Assembly: GCA_964598485.1 (NCBI GenBank)
Contig: CAZRCD010000001.1
Span: 496,001-560,000 of the forward strand
Direction of reading: 5' to 3'
DNA from: SOJA01 sp964598485
GTDB lineage: Archaea; Thermoproteota; Bathyarchaeia; Bathyarchaeales; Bathycorpusculaceae
DNA length: 64,000 bases
Shown here: one piece after another, positions 24,456 through 33,803 of the stretch
Layout of the letters: each line of letters opens with the position of its first letter
How positions within the stretch are numbered: position 1 is the stretch's first letter
Notes under the pieces: generated by a model
What the model saw: only the letters and a program-made list of their open reading frames with translations
Databases searched by the model: none
Told to the model about the DNA's origin: nothing
Position numbers and translations under genes: made by a program

Positions 24456-24525
24456 AGCACGTTTTTTCGGCTTCTTTTGATGTTTTAAGTTGTTTTTGGG
24501 GTTGTTTCAGAGCCATAGTTTTCAT
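24412..24525 (-). CDS. Short open frame in the CRISPR leader that reads through the first repeat
   Basis: 37 codons from ATG 24525, behind AGAGGTG. Starts MKTMALKQPQKQLKTSKEAE; the second half is encoded by repeat sequence (RRMKSIKTRIE). The ribosome site is good, but conservation of the repeat is driven by RNA function, so the peptide could be accidental. Confidence 0.25.
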   Translation of the reverse strand: MKTMALKQPQKQLKTSKEAEKTCCRRMKSIKTRIETK

Positions 24526-24565
24526 CACCTCTTTTTATCAAGTTCCTTATAAATAGGTGACACAT
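24456..24565 (-). promoter_or_regulatory. CRISPR leader with TATA-like box
   Basis: About 110 nt between the stop of cas3 and the first repeat, A/T-rich. On the minus strand it contains TTTATAAG (24546-24554), spaced to start transcription near 24520, and an AGAGGTGATG site further on. The array can thus be transcribed on its own or by read-through from cas3. Confidence 0.6.
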
Positions 24566-26977
24566 TTACACAATAAACGTATTTGTGACTCCTTCTTTCA
24601 GAAATCCTAATTGTTTGTCATACACTCCTGTTTGTTCAATAATCATCTTTGAGATATAACCCATGTCAATGGGATCCATGTAACCTACAGTTTCTTTAAA
24701 TTTCTCCGGGACCGAAATAATATAGTCCCTTAATTGTTTCTTAATTCTCATGAATTCACGTCGTTTCTCAGACGGGTCCGCAATTTCTTGTATTCTCCGG
24801 AACTCTTTCCACACCTTAACAGCCTTATTGTCATATTCTATGAAAACATCGATCTTGGGGTAGTCTTCAGCTATAAGTTTGAAGTTGCGTTGAATTTCTT
24901 CAAATTCAAGTCGAGCAATATTTTCAAGTAATTTGTTTGCTTCATCATTGCTCATGGAGTGCTTTACTAACTGGTAATACTTTTCAACCACTTCTTTAAA
25001 TTCATGTTCAGGTATCATCGTTTTTTCTTCAAGAACCTGCATTGTCTTATCGATAAGCATCGAGTTTCCGCCATAAATGTAGCTATAATAGAAGCGATGT
25101 TCATCTTGTATCCTGAAGAGTTTAACTAAACCGCGTTTTTCGTTAAAGTTTCTATTACATCGACCAGAAGCTTGCACTACAGAATCTAACGTACCAAAAT
25201 CGCGATACACAACATCCACATCAAGGTCCACACCCGCTTCAACAAGCTGCGTGCTAACAATAATCTTTCTTTTTCCGCCTTTACATATCTGGGTTATACG
25301 ATCAAGCCGCTCCTTAGGAAAAATCATAGTGGATAAATAAACAAGATTTTTTTTACCCATACGTTTCTGGAGGTGCTGATACAGTTGCTGGGAGCTACGG
25401 ATTGTATTCATTATTATCAGAAAACTTTTTTCAGGATTACCTTTAATATCCGCAGTTACTTGTTCCATAAAAACATCTAGAGTAACAGGTTCAAGACATG
25501 GAACAAGATCCAACCGATCAAACTGACGGAAATACTGCTCATTGTTGGCACACAATTCTTTGATTTCAATTCTTGGCTGAAAAATAAGTGGCTGTGTAGC
25601 AGTCATAAAAACAAAGTATGTGTTAAACAACGCTGATAACGTTTTCAGGTATTCTCGAAGCAATAACCAATATTTATGTGGAAGTGACTGGACCTCATCA
25701 AGGATTATAATAGAGTTAGCTAATCGATGATATTTCCGTAGAGACCGATTCCTGTTTGTGAATAAAGTGTGGAAAAGTTGAACAAACGTTGTAACTATAA
25801 CCTCAGAGTTCCATCCTTCCACAAGAAACAGACCGTCCTCAGGTTCAAACTCATCTTCAGCTGTAACATAATATGTATCCGCTAAATGATGATGCTTCAA
25901 AAGAAGATCAGTAGTAGGCTTTTCCCCCGTGACCGTTTCAAACACGTTCTCAAACACTTGATAGTTTTGATCAATGATACTAATGAATGAAATACAATAA
26001 AAAATTCGGGGATTAAATCCCTGTTCACGCCGAAGTCTAGACGCAAGTTTATTTGCAAACGCTAATCCAGTTAACGTTTTACCAGTTCCAGTTGGAGCAT
26101 TAAGAGAATATATTTTCTGGGTAAGATCAAGTGAGTCCACACATTTTGTTGTTTCTTGATATATGCTGTTTCGTATTTTGTTAATACTCGTGGTTGGTTC
26201 ATTAAATCCTTTTAGACACCGATAAATGTCAACAATGTTATCGGGAATAGGCTCCCGTCTTTCAACACTAATACCTGAAGCATGTTCTTTGTCTGCTTGC
26301 AGCAAAATTGAATAACAAAAACTGGTTATAATCGCTGGAAACAGGTTGCCTTTTTTCAAGAATTTCCATAAGATTCTACGGCTTCGTGTCATCTGCTCTA
26401 ATATTGAATCTAAGTCTTCTTTGAATGTGATAAATGTCTGCTTAGAGAATACGTCTTTGTATAGTTCCGTTACGGTTTCAATAGCTATGGAATCAAGCTG
26501 TTTTTTCAAAATATCTTGTTTGTCATTGTCTTGGATGAGGTCTCTAATTTCTTCGCGCATGTTTTTTAGATTCCCATGATGCCTTTTTACTACCAAATAG
26601 CCTATGAGTGGCATGACTTCATCGAGGGGAGAATCAGACGTGTAATACTGACTCTTTAAGATATAATACGTAAATACCGCAGAAATAAGGCCATGGTGAC
26701 TCTCTTTCCTGTTTTTTAGCTTTCTTTTCTTTTGTTCATCTGTTTCATGAATGTATTCCTGAAAAAAAGTTGTTGCTTTTCCAAAGTCATGGCACCATCC
26801 TATTATTTCAAGGTTTTTTGCAAGTTTATTTTGTGTAAGATTGATTGATTCAAGGTTAAGTTTAGGTTCCATACACAGTTTATTGCATAGTTCTGAGACT
26901 CTTTGAAGATGGTCTCGAAGTTGTTTGTCTGGACGAGCCAGTAGATTAAAGGAAAGTGATGGCTTCATCGTTTTCAA
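24566..26977 (-). CDS. cas3: CRISPR-associated helicase/nuclease Cas3 (HD-fused)
   Basis: 803 aa. N-terminal HD nuclease: DHLQRVSELC, GWCHDFGKATTFF, SHHGLISAVF and a later VKRHHGN. Helicase: Walker A NAPTGTGKTLTGLAF (about residue 295), Walker B ILDEVQSLP, motif III-like FMTATQP, motifs V-VI VSTQLVEAGVDLDVDVV and QASGRCNRN. It unwinds and degrades target DNA recruited by Cascade. It is the last gene of the operon and overlaps cas5 by 32 nt. Confidence 0.96.
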   Translation of the reverse strand: MKTMKPSLSFNLLARPDKQLRDHLQRVSELCNKLCMEPKLNLESINLTQNKLAKNLEIIGWCHDFGKATTFFQEYIHETDEQKKRKLKNRKESHHGLISAVFTYYILKSQYYTSDSPLDEVMPLIGYLVVKRHHGNLKNMREEIRDLIQDNDKQDILKKQLDSIAIETVTELYKDVFSKQTFITFKEDLDSILEQMTRSRRILWKFLKKGNLFPAIITSFCYSILLQADKEHASGISVERREPIPDNIVDIYRCLKGFNEPTTSINKIRNSIYQETTKCVDSLDLTQKIYSLNAPTGTGKTLTGLAFANKLASRLRREQGFNPRIFYCISFISIIDQNYQVFENVFETVTGEKPTTDLLLKHHHLADTYYVTAEDEFEPEDGLFLVEGWNSEVIVTTFVQLFHTLFTNRNRSLRKYHRLANSIIILDEVQSLPHKYWLLLREYLKTLSALFNTYFVFMTATQPLIFQPRIEIKELCANNEQYFRQFDRLDLVPCLEPVTLDVFMEQVTADIKGNPEKSFLIIMNTIRSSQQLYQHLQKRMGKKNLVYLSTMIFPKERLDRITQICKGGKRKIIVSTQLVEAGVDLDVDVVYRDFGTLDSVVQASGRCNRNFNEKRGLVKLFRIQDEHRFYYSYIYGGNSMLIDKTMQVLEEKTMIPEHEFKEVVEKYYQLVKHSMSNDEANKLLENIARLEFEEIQRNFKLIAEDYPKIDVFIEYDNKAVKVWKEFRRIQEIADPSEKRREFMRIKKQLRDYIISVPEKFKETVGYMDPIDMGYISKMIIEQTGVYDKQLGFLKEGVTNTFIV

Positions 26978-27653
26978 GTCGGATGAATTGGTTGACCTTT
27001 GCTTTTAGTGATTTATGTTTTCTTTCAAAAATCACAGGCATGTACTCCGTAACAGTTCTATCTGGAAGCATATTCCTAGGCATAGTCTCTGATAAATACT
27101 CGTAATCCTCCTGAAAACTTAGCTCTATTAAGTTCTTTTTAGGCAAAGCTGTTAGAATCTCCGTTTCAGATTCTGTTTCAACGGTCTCCGCATTGTACTC
27201 TTTTATATACTTGAAGTTGGCTAATAATTCGCTTAATCCTAGACATGGAGTGTAAACTGTTTTATGGGCCTTCAGCATTTCCTTAAGTTCTAGGTATATT
27301 GATTCATCTTGATGATGAACGAAAATCCTGTATTTTGGGTCTTTCAGAAGCTCAAACCGAATCTGTGTTCTCTGTTTTATTTTATTCATCATTTTTCCTG
27401 CTTTTTTTGTATCGATGAGATTTTCAGCTAACGTTATCTTTTTCACGTCGTTTAGTAATTGTACTCCTATTGAAGCGTCTTTATCGGAGAAATGACGGAG
27501 ATACTCTGTTTTATCTAGACCAATGATTGCAGCTAAGAGTCCACATAAGGTTGTTCTTGGAGGTATAGAAAAGGTAAGGGGGCTTGTTGTTGTATAATGT
27601 TTCCTAAAGTGGGCATAGTCTCCCCAGAGGTCAAAAGTAAGAACTCTATCCAT
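26946..27653 (-). CDS. cas5: Cas5 (type I-B, Cas5h-like)
   Basis: 235 aa RAMP protein. The N-terminus FDLWGDYAHFRKHYTTTSP and PPRTTLCGLLAAIIG match the Cas5 family (grip of the crRNA 5' handle). It would cap the Cas7 filament in Cascade. Located between cas7 and cas3, the standard I-B order. Confidence 0.93.
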   Translation of the reverse strand: MDRVLTFDLWGDYAHFRKHYTTTSPLTFSIPPRTTLCGLLAAIIGLDKTEYLRHFSDKDASIGVQLLNDVKKITLAENLIDTKKAGKMMNKIKQRTQIRFELLKDPKYRIFVHHQDESIYLELKEMLKAHKTVYTPCLGLSELLANFKYIKEYNAETVETESETEILTALPKKNLIELSFQEDYEYLSETMPRNMLPDRTVTEYMPVIFERKHKSLKAKVNQFIRLENDEAITFL

Positions 27654-27665
27654 TATACATCACAG

Positions 27666-28586
27666 TTAGAGGTCGAGCTGATTTACTGTAAACCCTTGTT
27701 TAGCAAGTTCTTTTGCCAGATCGATTTGCTTGCTTTCCCGTTTGAATGTTAGCCGTTCATCAAGCATGAGGTCTATGTCCTTTATTTTGCCGTTATTATC
27801 ATGTAAAGCATCAAGTAATTTGGTTGCATCTATAGCGTAATCTTCAACATCCCTAATTTCCTCGTCTCTAATATCTGACTTAAGCTCCAGTAAAGCGTTA
27901 AGGTCGCCTATGTGATAGTCTTTTTCTTTATAGTTTATTTTTATGAGAAGCCTAGGCATCTGGCCAACTTTAGAACGGCTGATTAAGTTTTTGGTTCCGT
28001 TCCAAAGTGCATCCATAAGTAGATCAACGTCACCATTTGTAAGCTTAGTATGTTTGGCAGCATTCTCGTTAATTATTCCATAGAAGCCTATGAGACTGTA
28101 CGGAAGAACATACATTTCAGTAAAAGTGCCTTGTGTCTTATCTTGTGCGGAGGGGTACACAGTTGTGCCCTTAATGAATTTGAGCTGCACTTTATGGAGT
28201 GATCGTCCTATCTTGAACTGGACTGGTCCTGTGAACGTAATAGTTTTCTTTTTTACAGCAGCTGTTGCTCCAAATAACCTAATGTCTACACATTTTTCAA
28301 CCATATCTTCTGCGGAATCAATTTTCAGATCGGTCATGCGTTCTTCTTTATCTTTAAGATTACCGTCATCTTTTTTCACACCTAAAATAAACACTTCTTC
28401 GTTACGGAAGTCATTTAGATAGTCGCGAACTGTTCTTTTTAGTCGAACATCAGTAACGAGATTTAACATAGTTTCTTCGTCTATGCGTGGCTTGTTCTCA
28501 TCCAGAGGATCTCCATTAGGATTATTGTCCTTAACATCATACAGAAAGACTATTTCGGATCTGTTAGATACTATTTCACTCATCAT
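27666..28586 (-). CDS. cas7: Cas7 (Csh2-like, type I-B backbone)
   Basis: 306 aa. Typical Csh2 opening SEIVFLYDVKDNNPNGDPLD followed by NKPRIDEET and DVRLKRTVRDYL. It forms the crRNA-binding backbone of Cascade. Starts inside the end of cas8b (11-nt overlap; GGTG upstream of ATG). Confidence 0.95.
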   Translation of the reverse strand: MMSEIVSNRSEIVFLYDVKDNNPNGDPLDENKPRIDEETMLNLVTDVRLKRTVRDYLNDFRNEEVFILGVKKDDGNLKDKEERMTDLKIDSAEDMVEKCVDIRLFGATAAVKKKTITFTGPVQFKIGRSLHKVQLKFIKGTTVYPSAQDKTQGTFTEMYVLPYSLIGFYGIINENAAKHTKLTNGDVDLLMDALWNGTKNLISRSKVGQMPRLLIKINYKEKDYHIGDLNALLELKSDIRDEEIRDVEDYAIDATKLLDALHDNNGKIKDIDLMLDERLTFKRESKQIDLAKELAKQGFTVNQLDL

Positions 28587-30465
28587 TTTTCACCTCTTTT
28601 GATTGTTTTAAATAACTAGCCAAATTCATTCCCAACACGAAATAGAAACTAACCTCGTCTTTAGATAGTCCCCAATCGTTGCCAGCCTGAATTAAATATT
28701 CGCTAGCGAGTTTCTCCAATTCTCTATAATAGTTTTTGTTGTATTCTTCAAACTTGTTCTGTATCTCCCAAAGAAGCTTTGAAACTTTCCTTTGATCTAA
28801 CCGAAGACCCTGAAGTTTTGTCCTAAATGGGTCGGAACCCCTGTCTACAAACTGTATATTAATTAGGAGTTGCGCGAGAGCACCTACAATGAAGATAGCA
28901 CGCTTAGAGTCTCTGTTGAAAAATTCAGGGAAACTATCCAAGATGGCTTCGAGTTTTTGTGTACTACTTGCGTATTGAGGATCGTTCACGATTTCACGAA
29001 TTTTGTTTTCGTTCATGTTATCACCGTGATCATAATCACCTAGAATTCCTAATCGATGGAGATACAGCAAAGAACAGAGGCCTCTCATTCCAGCCTCCTT
29101 TGTACTGTAACCCTGTGCAAACTGTTTCCTCATACGGTTAACTATGCCGTTGAGAAGGAAACGGTAGCTGACTTTTTCGTTCTGGAAAACCTTGGCTACA
29201 ATATCAAGGAAATATGCACTCTTATCTTCATCTTTTCGTTTTCCAAAAAAATACCAAAACGAACCGAAGTTAAACTCCAGCGGTTTTTCTCCAGTTTGTT
29301 TTCCTTTATCATAAACCTTAACATTGTATTCTTTAAAATACCGGTTTTGGTCAACACAATCTTTTGCTTTGAAGAGTTCACGTAATCTACTTGGGAATAT
29401 GCCTTCAATATATCTTAAAATCTTGAACTCATTATTTGAAGCAGCATAAATCAGGATATTACATTGAAACGTGTTAGGGTTATCTGAAAGATTTTCGAGT
29501 ATATCTCCTTCGGTTTCATCTAACAGTTTCTTATAGTCTTTAGTTAACCGAATTTTCGCGCCTTCTCTATGATAATCTTCCAGTGTTTCGTAGACTTCGC
29601 TATCAAGATCTGAAGTAAGAGGTTTTGGAATCAACAGATAATCAAAGCCATAAAATCTAAACTTAGCATTTTCTTTTATGAACCTTTTTCCTTCTTCAAG
29701 AGTTAACGCACAATCTCTGCAGACAGGATAGTTTTTCCAAGCTTTACTCTGATCAAAGCCCCCAGACACCATACCTGGCTTATCAACAGTATAGAAATTA
29801 TAAGTGGAAACAAAACCGTATACTTCAGCCCTTTTTTCTCTACAAATAGCACATGTCTCGTTTTCTGATTTCGAGATTTTATTAAATTTTTGAAAATAAG
29901 TTGCTAACGCGTTTGCATGTAATATTTTCCTAAATGCAGAAATGTCTCCAAGATATTTTTGTTCACCATTATCCTGAAGAATTATTGTGATTATTCCACT
30001 TTCCCGCTCTTTTTTAAGAGAGTTATGTTTGGTGGTAATGGCTTCAAGTATTTGCTTGCTGTTTGATCGAATACACGATTTAATGTTGGTTAGGAGATTT
30101 TGTTCCTCTTCGGTGAGCCCATAGGCGGGGTTAGAAAAGTCGGTTTTGAACCATCTGAGAAATTTTCCTTTAAACGTTTTTTTAGGCTCTGTTAATCTAC
30201 AGGTTGGTGAAAGGTCTGCGCCACTTGAACCACCGCGCCTGTAAAGATAACGAAATATTTTATCCGACGAGTAGTTTTCGTTTCCAACTCGAATAAAAGT
30301 TATATCTATGCCTTTTTTGTTAAGCTCTATCGTTATTATGGTTTTATATAGATCCGAGCTTTTTGGGTCTTCACATAATATTTTAGTTACTTGTTCAGCA
30401 TCATCAAGACTAACCTGTTTTTCATTCAGAACATAATTACCAACATTATAGATGGCTTCAATCAT
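28576..30465 (-). CDS. cas8b: Cas8b large subunit (Csh1-like)
   Basis: 629 aa. Contains a zinc-finger-like pair CAICREKRAEVYGF and YPVCRDCALTLEEGKRFI (about residues 203-262), the hallmark of Csh1-type Cas8b, and a helical C-terminal half. It recognises the PAM and places Cascade on target DNA. No separate small subunit gene is present; in I-B the function is often produced inside cas8b. Confidence 0.92.
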   Translation of the reverse strand: MIEAIYNVGNYVLNEKQVSLDDAEQVTKILCEDPKSSDLYKTIITIELNKKGIDITFIRVGNENYSSDKIFRYLYRRGGSSGADLSPTCRLTEPKKTFKGKFLRWFKTDFSNPAYGLTEEEQNLLTNIKSCIRSNSKQILEAITTKHNSLKKERESGIITIILQDNGEQKYLGDISAFRKILHANALATYFQKFNKISKSENETCAICREKRAEVYGFVSTYNFYTVDKPGMVSGGFDQSKAWKNYPVCRDCALTLEEGKRFIKENAKFRFYGFDYLLIPKPLTSDLDSEVYETLEDYHREGAKIRLTKDYKKLLDETEGDILENLSDNPNTFQCNILIYAASNNEFKILRYIEGIFPSRLRELFKAKDCVDQNRYFKEYNVKVYDKGKQTGEKPLEFNFGSFWYFFGKRKDEDKSAYFLDIVAKVFQNEKVSYRFLLNGIVNRMRKQFAQGYSTKEAGMRGLCSLLYLHRLGILGDYDHGDNMNENKIREIVNDPQYASSTQKLEAILDSFPEFFNRDSKRAIFIVGALAQLLINIQFVDRGSDPFRTKLQGLRLDQRKVSKLLWEIQNKFEEYNKNYYRELEKLASEYLIQAGNDWGLSKDEVSFYFVLGMNLASYLKQSKEVKNDE

Positions 30466-30507
30466 GATGCTCTTAATAACTGTGAATAATGCTTAAAAAT
30501 TTTTGCG

Positions 30508-31107
30508 TCAATGTGGACAGATTCGTTTGTAACAACAATCAATGCATCTTTTCTTATTTCCTGTTATCTCTGGGAACTGTTCCCTTTGAATAATGTGAAA
30601 AATATTTCGTATTATATCCTCAGCTTGTTGAAACAGTTTCTCGTTGAACGGTATCTCTACAATCTTGTTTCCGCTACGGGCATAACACAGATAGCCTCTA
30701 TAAACTGGGCGATTGAAGTGTTCTGCTATCATTAATCCATACAACGCGGACTGATATTTATGAGTTTTAAAGACGCGGTTACGGTATTTAGCGAATTTAT
30801 AGTCTAATGGAGCGACTGAACCATCTTCAAGAAAAAGCACCTCATCCATAATCCCTCTAATTCGATATTTCTTTGAGCACAGGTAAATCCCAGTGAGTTT
30901 ATCTGTTACTCCGTATCGTTTCCTTAGATACCCAAGATTTGTTTTTTCTCTGCTTTTATGAAGCGCTCTGCCCTTCTGCACTTTAATTAAGTGCCCCTCA
31001 TGTTGAGGTATTCCCAAACAGTGCATAAAATAGGTGAATCTGGGACAGAAAAGATACTCAATTACATCGCTAATTGTAATTGACTCTTCAGAGAAACATG
31101 ACGCCAA
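30508..31107 (-). CDS. cas4: Cas4 RecB-like exonuclease
   Basis: 199 aa. Fe-S cysteines: FCPRF near the N-terminus and CIDCCYKRICPH at the C-terminus. RecB nuclease core: RALHKSREKT, GIMDEVLFLEDG, APLDYKFAKY and QSALYGLMI. It trims and selects PAM-bearing spacer precursors together with Cas1-Cas2. Overlaps cas2 by 20 nt. Confidence 0.94.
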   Translation of the reverse strand: MASCFSEESITISDVIEYLFCPRFTYFMHCLGIPQHEGHLIKVQKGRALHKSREKTNLGYLRKRYGVTDKLTGIYLCSKKYRIRGIMDEVLFLEDGSVAPLDYKFAKYRNRVFKTHKYQSALYGLMIAEHFNRPVYRGYLCYARSGNKIVEIPFNEKLFQQAEDIIRNIFHIIQREQFPEITGNKKRCIDCCYKRICPH

Positions 31108-31384
31108 GCTTATCCCTCACAAGCTCAAGGTCAAAATCTTTTCCCAGTAATTGTATTCGTTTTAAACATTTATCACACATAGGAAAAACGTAAACTGAAT
31201 CAGTTTCCTCGATTAGATCACGACATTCAATGACAAGAGAATCTTGTTGATTAGAATTCAATGTTCCTAAGAAAGCGCTTTTCTGGACCCTGTATAACCC
31301 ATAACCTTTACATCGATTGGCTACGGCATTTCGGACGCTGTTGTCGCTAATATCGTATATGACCCAAACAAGCAAAGAATTCAC
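31088..31384 (-). CDS. cas2: Cas2
   Basis: 98 aa ferredoxin-like protein. LLVWVIYDISDNSVRN holds the conserved Asp after strand 1, and YGLYRVQKSAFLGTL is strand 2. It dimerises and bridges two Cas1 dimers for spacer integration. ATG overlaps the end of cas1. Confidence 0.96.
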   Translation of the reverse strand: MNSLLVWVIYDISDNSVRNAVANRCKGYGLYRVQKSAFLGTLNSNQQDSLVIECRDLIEETDSVYVFPMCDKCLKRIQLLGKDFDLELVRDKLGVMFL

Positions 31385-32352
31385 GTTCCAGTCAGTTCAT
31401 TTGCTATACAGTAACAATTAGACTGGATAATGTTTCGCAACTTCGTTTTCTTTCGTTGATACATAACTTGTTTATCGAAGTGATCATTTAAAGTGGTCAT
31501 TAAAATCTTCTTACCCTTATCATTTAGCACATGTCCCCCTTCTACCTGATCAAAACAGTTTTTTTTCATCATTTTACGCGTGAAAAGAAAAAGCACGGTC
31601 TCGTCAACATGACCTCTATATTGCTCTATGACGTCAAAAACAAATGATTTTTTGTTATAGTCATCGGTGTGAAGGAAACCAACGTAAGGGTCCAGTCCAG
31701 CTAGAATACAAGCTCTTTCAACTATGCTATAAAGGACTCCGTAACCATAATTTAATGTGCAATTAAATGGATCCTTTGCGGGTCTTCTACTTCTGCCGTT
31801 GAATCTCCATTTCTTTGATAGAGTTTCTGAAAGAGCCTCAAAGTATATGCGTGATGAGATCCCCTCAAGACCAAGAATGCTTTGCCTGTTTTCTTCAACG
31901 TTACCCTCAAGTTCACTGATCTTCCGATAATAGGTTTTAAGTTGTGCTATAACGGATTCTAGTTGTTCTTGCTGTTTAGGTCTAGTTTTTTTAAGTTTCT
32001 TTAATAAGTTAATTTGATTTTTAAGTTTCTTTTTGGTCCATTCTTTAACCAAATTAAGTCCTTTCGCGTTTGTACTTGATTCTAGTTGTTTTCGTCTAAT
32101 CAATGGTGTGCTTCCTAAATTTGGGTGCCAGATTCTAGCGTATGGATTTCCATACTTGTCAAGAAATACAATGTCAATGTTATTTTTCATTGCACAATGG
32201 ATAGCATCAGTAGAAACGAGAGCGGATGTGGATACCCAAATGTTGTCCACTTTAATTACGGGCACCTCAATATTTTTTTCGTCTAGCATGATCAGGAACA
32301 TGTCTTTATGTTTTCTGAGATATGCACCAAAATTGTTTATAACAAGCTGCAT
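31381..32352 (-). CDS. cas1: Cas1 integrase
   Basis: 323 aa. Catalytic region: LEGISSRIYFEALSE (Glu), NYGYGVLYSIVERACILAGL, YVGFLHTDDYNKKSFVFDVI (His and Asp/Glu). N-terminal beta domain ends near residue 75. It integrates new spacers at the leader end of the array. ATG 2 nt after cas6. Confidence 0.97.
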   Translation of the reverse strand: MQLVINNFGAYLRKHKDMFLIMLDEKNIEVPVIKVDNIWVSTSALVSTDAIHCAMKNNIDIVFLDKYGNPYARIWHPNLGSTPLIRRKQLESSTNAKGLNLVKEWTKKKLKNQINLLKKLKKTRPKQQEQLESVIAQLKTYYRKISELEGNVEENRQSILGLEGISSRIYFEALSETLSKKWRFNGRSRRPAKDPFNCTLNYGYGVLYSIVERACILAGLDPYVGFLHTDDYNKKSFVFDVIEQYRGHVDETVLFLFTRKMMKKNCFDQVEGGHVLNDKGKKILMTTLNDHFDKQVMYQRKKTKLRNIIQSNCYCIANELTGT

Positions 32353-32354
32353 CT

Positions 32355-33011
32355 TTAACCCTCCAAAATAACCCCAAACCCTCTGGATACTGATTTACCG
32401 ATACTGAATAATGGAGGCATATCAAAGTTTATTTTGAATTGTCCGTAAAACCCTAGTAGTGGACTACCCTTTATGTTACAATTAACTGGTTTAACATGTT
32501 GTATTTCAGCAATAATTTTTTTATCTATTTTGATGTCAAGTCCTTTTGTTGCCGAAAGGATGTTCCCTATGAGTATCCGCGATAATAATTGTTTTCGTGC
32601 GGTCCAATTCATATTTTTGTATTTCAGGTAATTAGATTTGTTTAATGCCAGCCAAGGCGTAACGAAATAGTATTGTTTCTGTGAATCTGTAACCGTAAAT
32701 ATGTGAACTTTTGTGTTCAATCGTTTATCTAGGATATGATATTTTTCAGTTCCAATGGTTATGTCATCTAATTCACTAAATAACCTTGACACTTCATCTG
32801 CACCTGCTTGTATACCAAAAATTATTGCTTTTCCACTTAGTATTATGTAATGTATTAACGGATACCTATATGCTAATTTGCTGTTTTGTAAGTGTTGATG
32901 AAATAGTGGGTTGTCTAAATATTTGGAGGCAATATTCCCCCTGAATTTTTCTGGGCTGTTAGGGATTAACTTGCTTGAAGCTAATACAAGCGTTGAGACT
33001 TTTGTAGACAA
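32355..33011 (-). CDS. cas6: Cas6 pre-crRNA endonuclease
   Basis: 218 aa from a TTG start with GGGAGG at 33023-33028. The C-terminal SIGKSVSRGFGVILEG is the glycine-rich loop of Cas6 RAMPs. It would cleave each repeat upstream of the ATTGAAAC handle. A candidate catalytic His is not certain from sequence. First gene of the operon. Confidence 0.88.
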   Translation of the reverse strand: MSTKVSTLVLASSKLIPNSPEKFRGNIASKYLDNPLFHQHLQNSKLAYRYPLIHYIILSGKAIIFGIQAGADEVSRLFSELDDITIGTEKYHILDKRLNTKVHIFTVTDSQKQYYFVTPWLALNKSNYLKYKNMNWTARKQLLSRILIGNILSATKGLDIKIDKKIIAEIQHVKPVNCNIKGSPLLGFYGQFKINFDMPPLFSIGKSVSRGFGVILEG

Positions 33012-33052
33012 GTTATGCTAAACCTCCCATGTTTCATATATGAGTTGTTATT

Positions 33053-33063
33053 TTTTATATTAT
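33053..33063 (-). promoter_or_regulatory. TATA box of the cas operon
   Basis: On the minus strand this reads AATATAAAA, about 42 nt before the cas6 TTG, with the GGGAGG site in between. It probably drives all eight cas genes, which overlap or lie within about 40 nt of each other. Confidence 0.55.
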
Positions 33064-33193
33064 GATCGATCCCGTTTGTTTTTGGAATAAGACATAAGAC
33101 CTTAGTTTTAATTAGGTTTTTTGGCTGTGAAATGAAGCTTTTATTAGGTTATAGGCGCAATATTTTGCTTTTGGGCTGTTTGCATGCTGAACT

Positions 33194-33484
33194 ATGACGT
33201 ATTGTCTAAAAAACGTTCAGTTTTCAGGACTGGAAGTGCCTGAATTTGACGCCTTAAACTTGAAGATAAAAGAGAGACACCCTGCCTTTGAGCAGAAACG
33301 GCTTTTCCGAGCAGACAGAAAAAGAGAACTCGGCGCAGGCCACCCCTTCAAACTCTCCTTAACAGACCGACTCCTCATGTTGCTGGTGTACTATCACATC
33401 TACGTGTCATCAACGTTGGCAGCCTACCTCTTTGACCTCAGCCAAACCAATGTGCTAAAAAACATCAGAAAGCTTGAACCCTAG
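33194..33484 (+). pseudogene. Transposase N-terminal fragment (IS5-like DDE family)
   Basis: 96 aa. The second half (PFKLSLTDRLLMLLVYYHIY, then LAAYLFDLSQTNVLKNIRKLE) is the helix-turn-helix that precedes the DDE domain in IS5-type transposases. The catalytic domain is missing; the frame ends where an opposing fragment begins. A dead scar. Confidence 0.7.
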
Positions 33485-33758
33485 TAAGGCAAGTCTTACC
33501 GTTCAATCCTTGATGTGGTCTTATGTAGTTGTGAAAGATTTGGTAGCCCTTGAGCATTGGTGTATCCTTTGTCTTTAAGCCTCTCATGACTTTCTCTCTG
33601 TCTCTGATTTCTCCGTTCAACCTTTCCATTTTGTTGTTGTTCATATCGCCTTTCAGTTTGATGTGTCTTATATGCTCGGTTCTCGGACCTTTAAGCATCC
33701 AGAACTCTTTCTTGTAAGCGTCATGGTATGATGGAAGACCGTCAGTAATCAAGGTCAT
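33465..33758 (-). pseudogene. Transposase C-terminal fragment (IS6/IS240-like)
   Basis: 97 aa holding the second Asp (TLITDGLPSYHDAY) and the Glu (MERLNGEIRDREKVMRGLK) of a DDE domain, then HNYIRPHQGLNGKT. The N-terminal half with the first Asp is missing. It faces the other fragment and overlaps its last 20 nt, so two different elements were truncated against each other here. Confidence 0.75.
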
Positions 33759-33768
33759 AGGCTTCTTT

Positions 33769-33789
33769 CTTTAAATATGAGAACGTTCT
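33769..33789 (+). promoter_or_regulatory. TATA box plus palindromic operator candidate
   Basis: TTTAAATA at 33770-33777 is followed at once by the perfect 10-bp palindrome AGAACGTTCT (33780-33789), 15 nt before the first possible start codon of the AbrB-like gene. A dimeric DNA-binding protein (the AbrB-like or ParB-like product) bound here would block initiation, so self-regulation is plausible. Confidence 0.5.
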
Positions 33790-33803
33790 AATAAGCTATT
33801 TAG

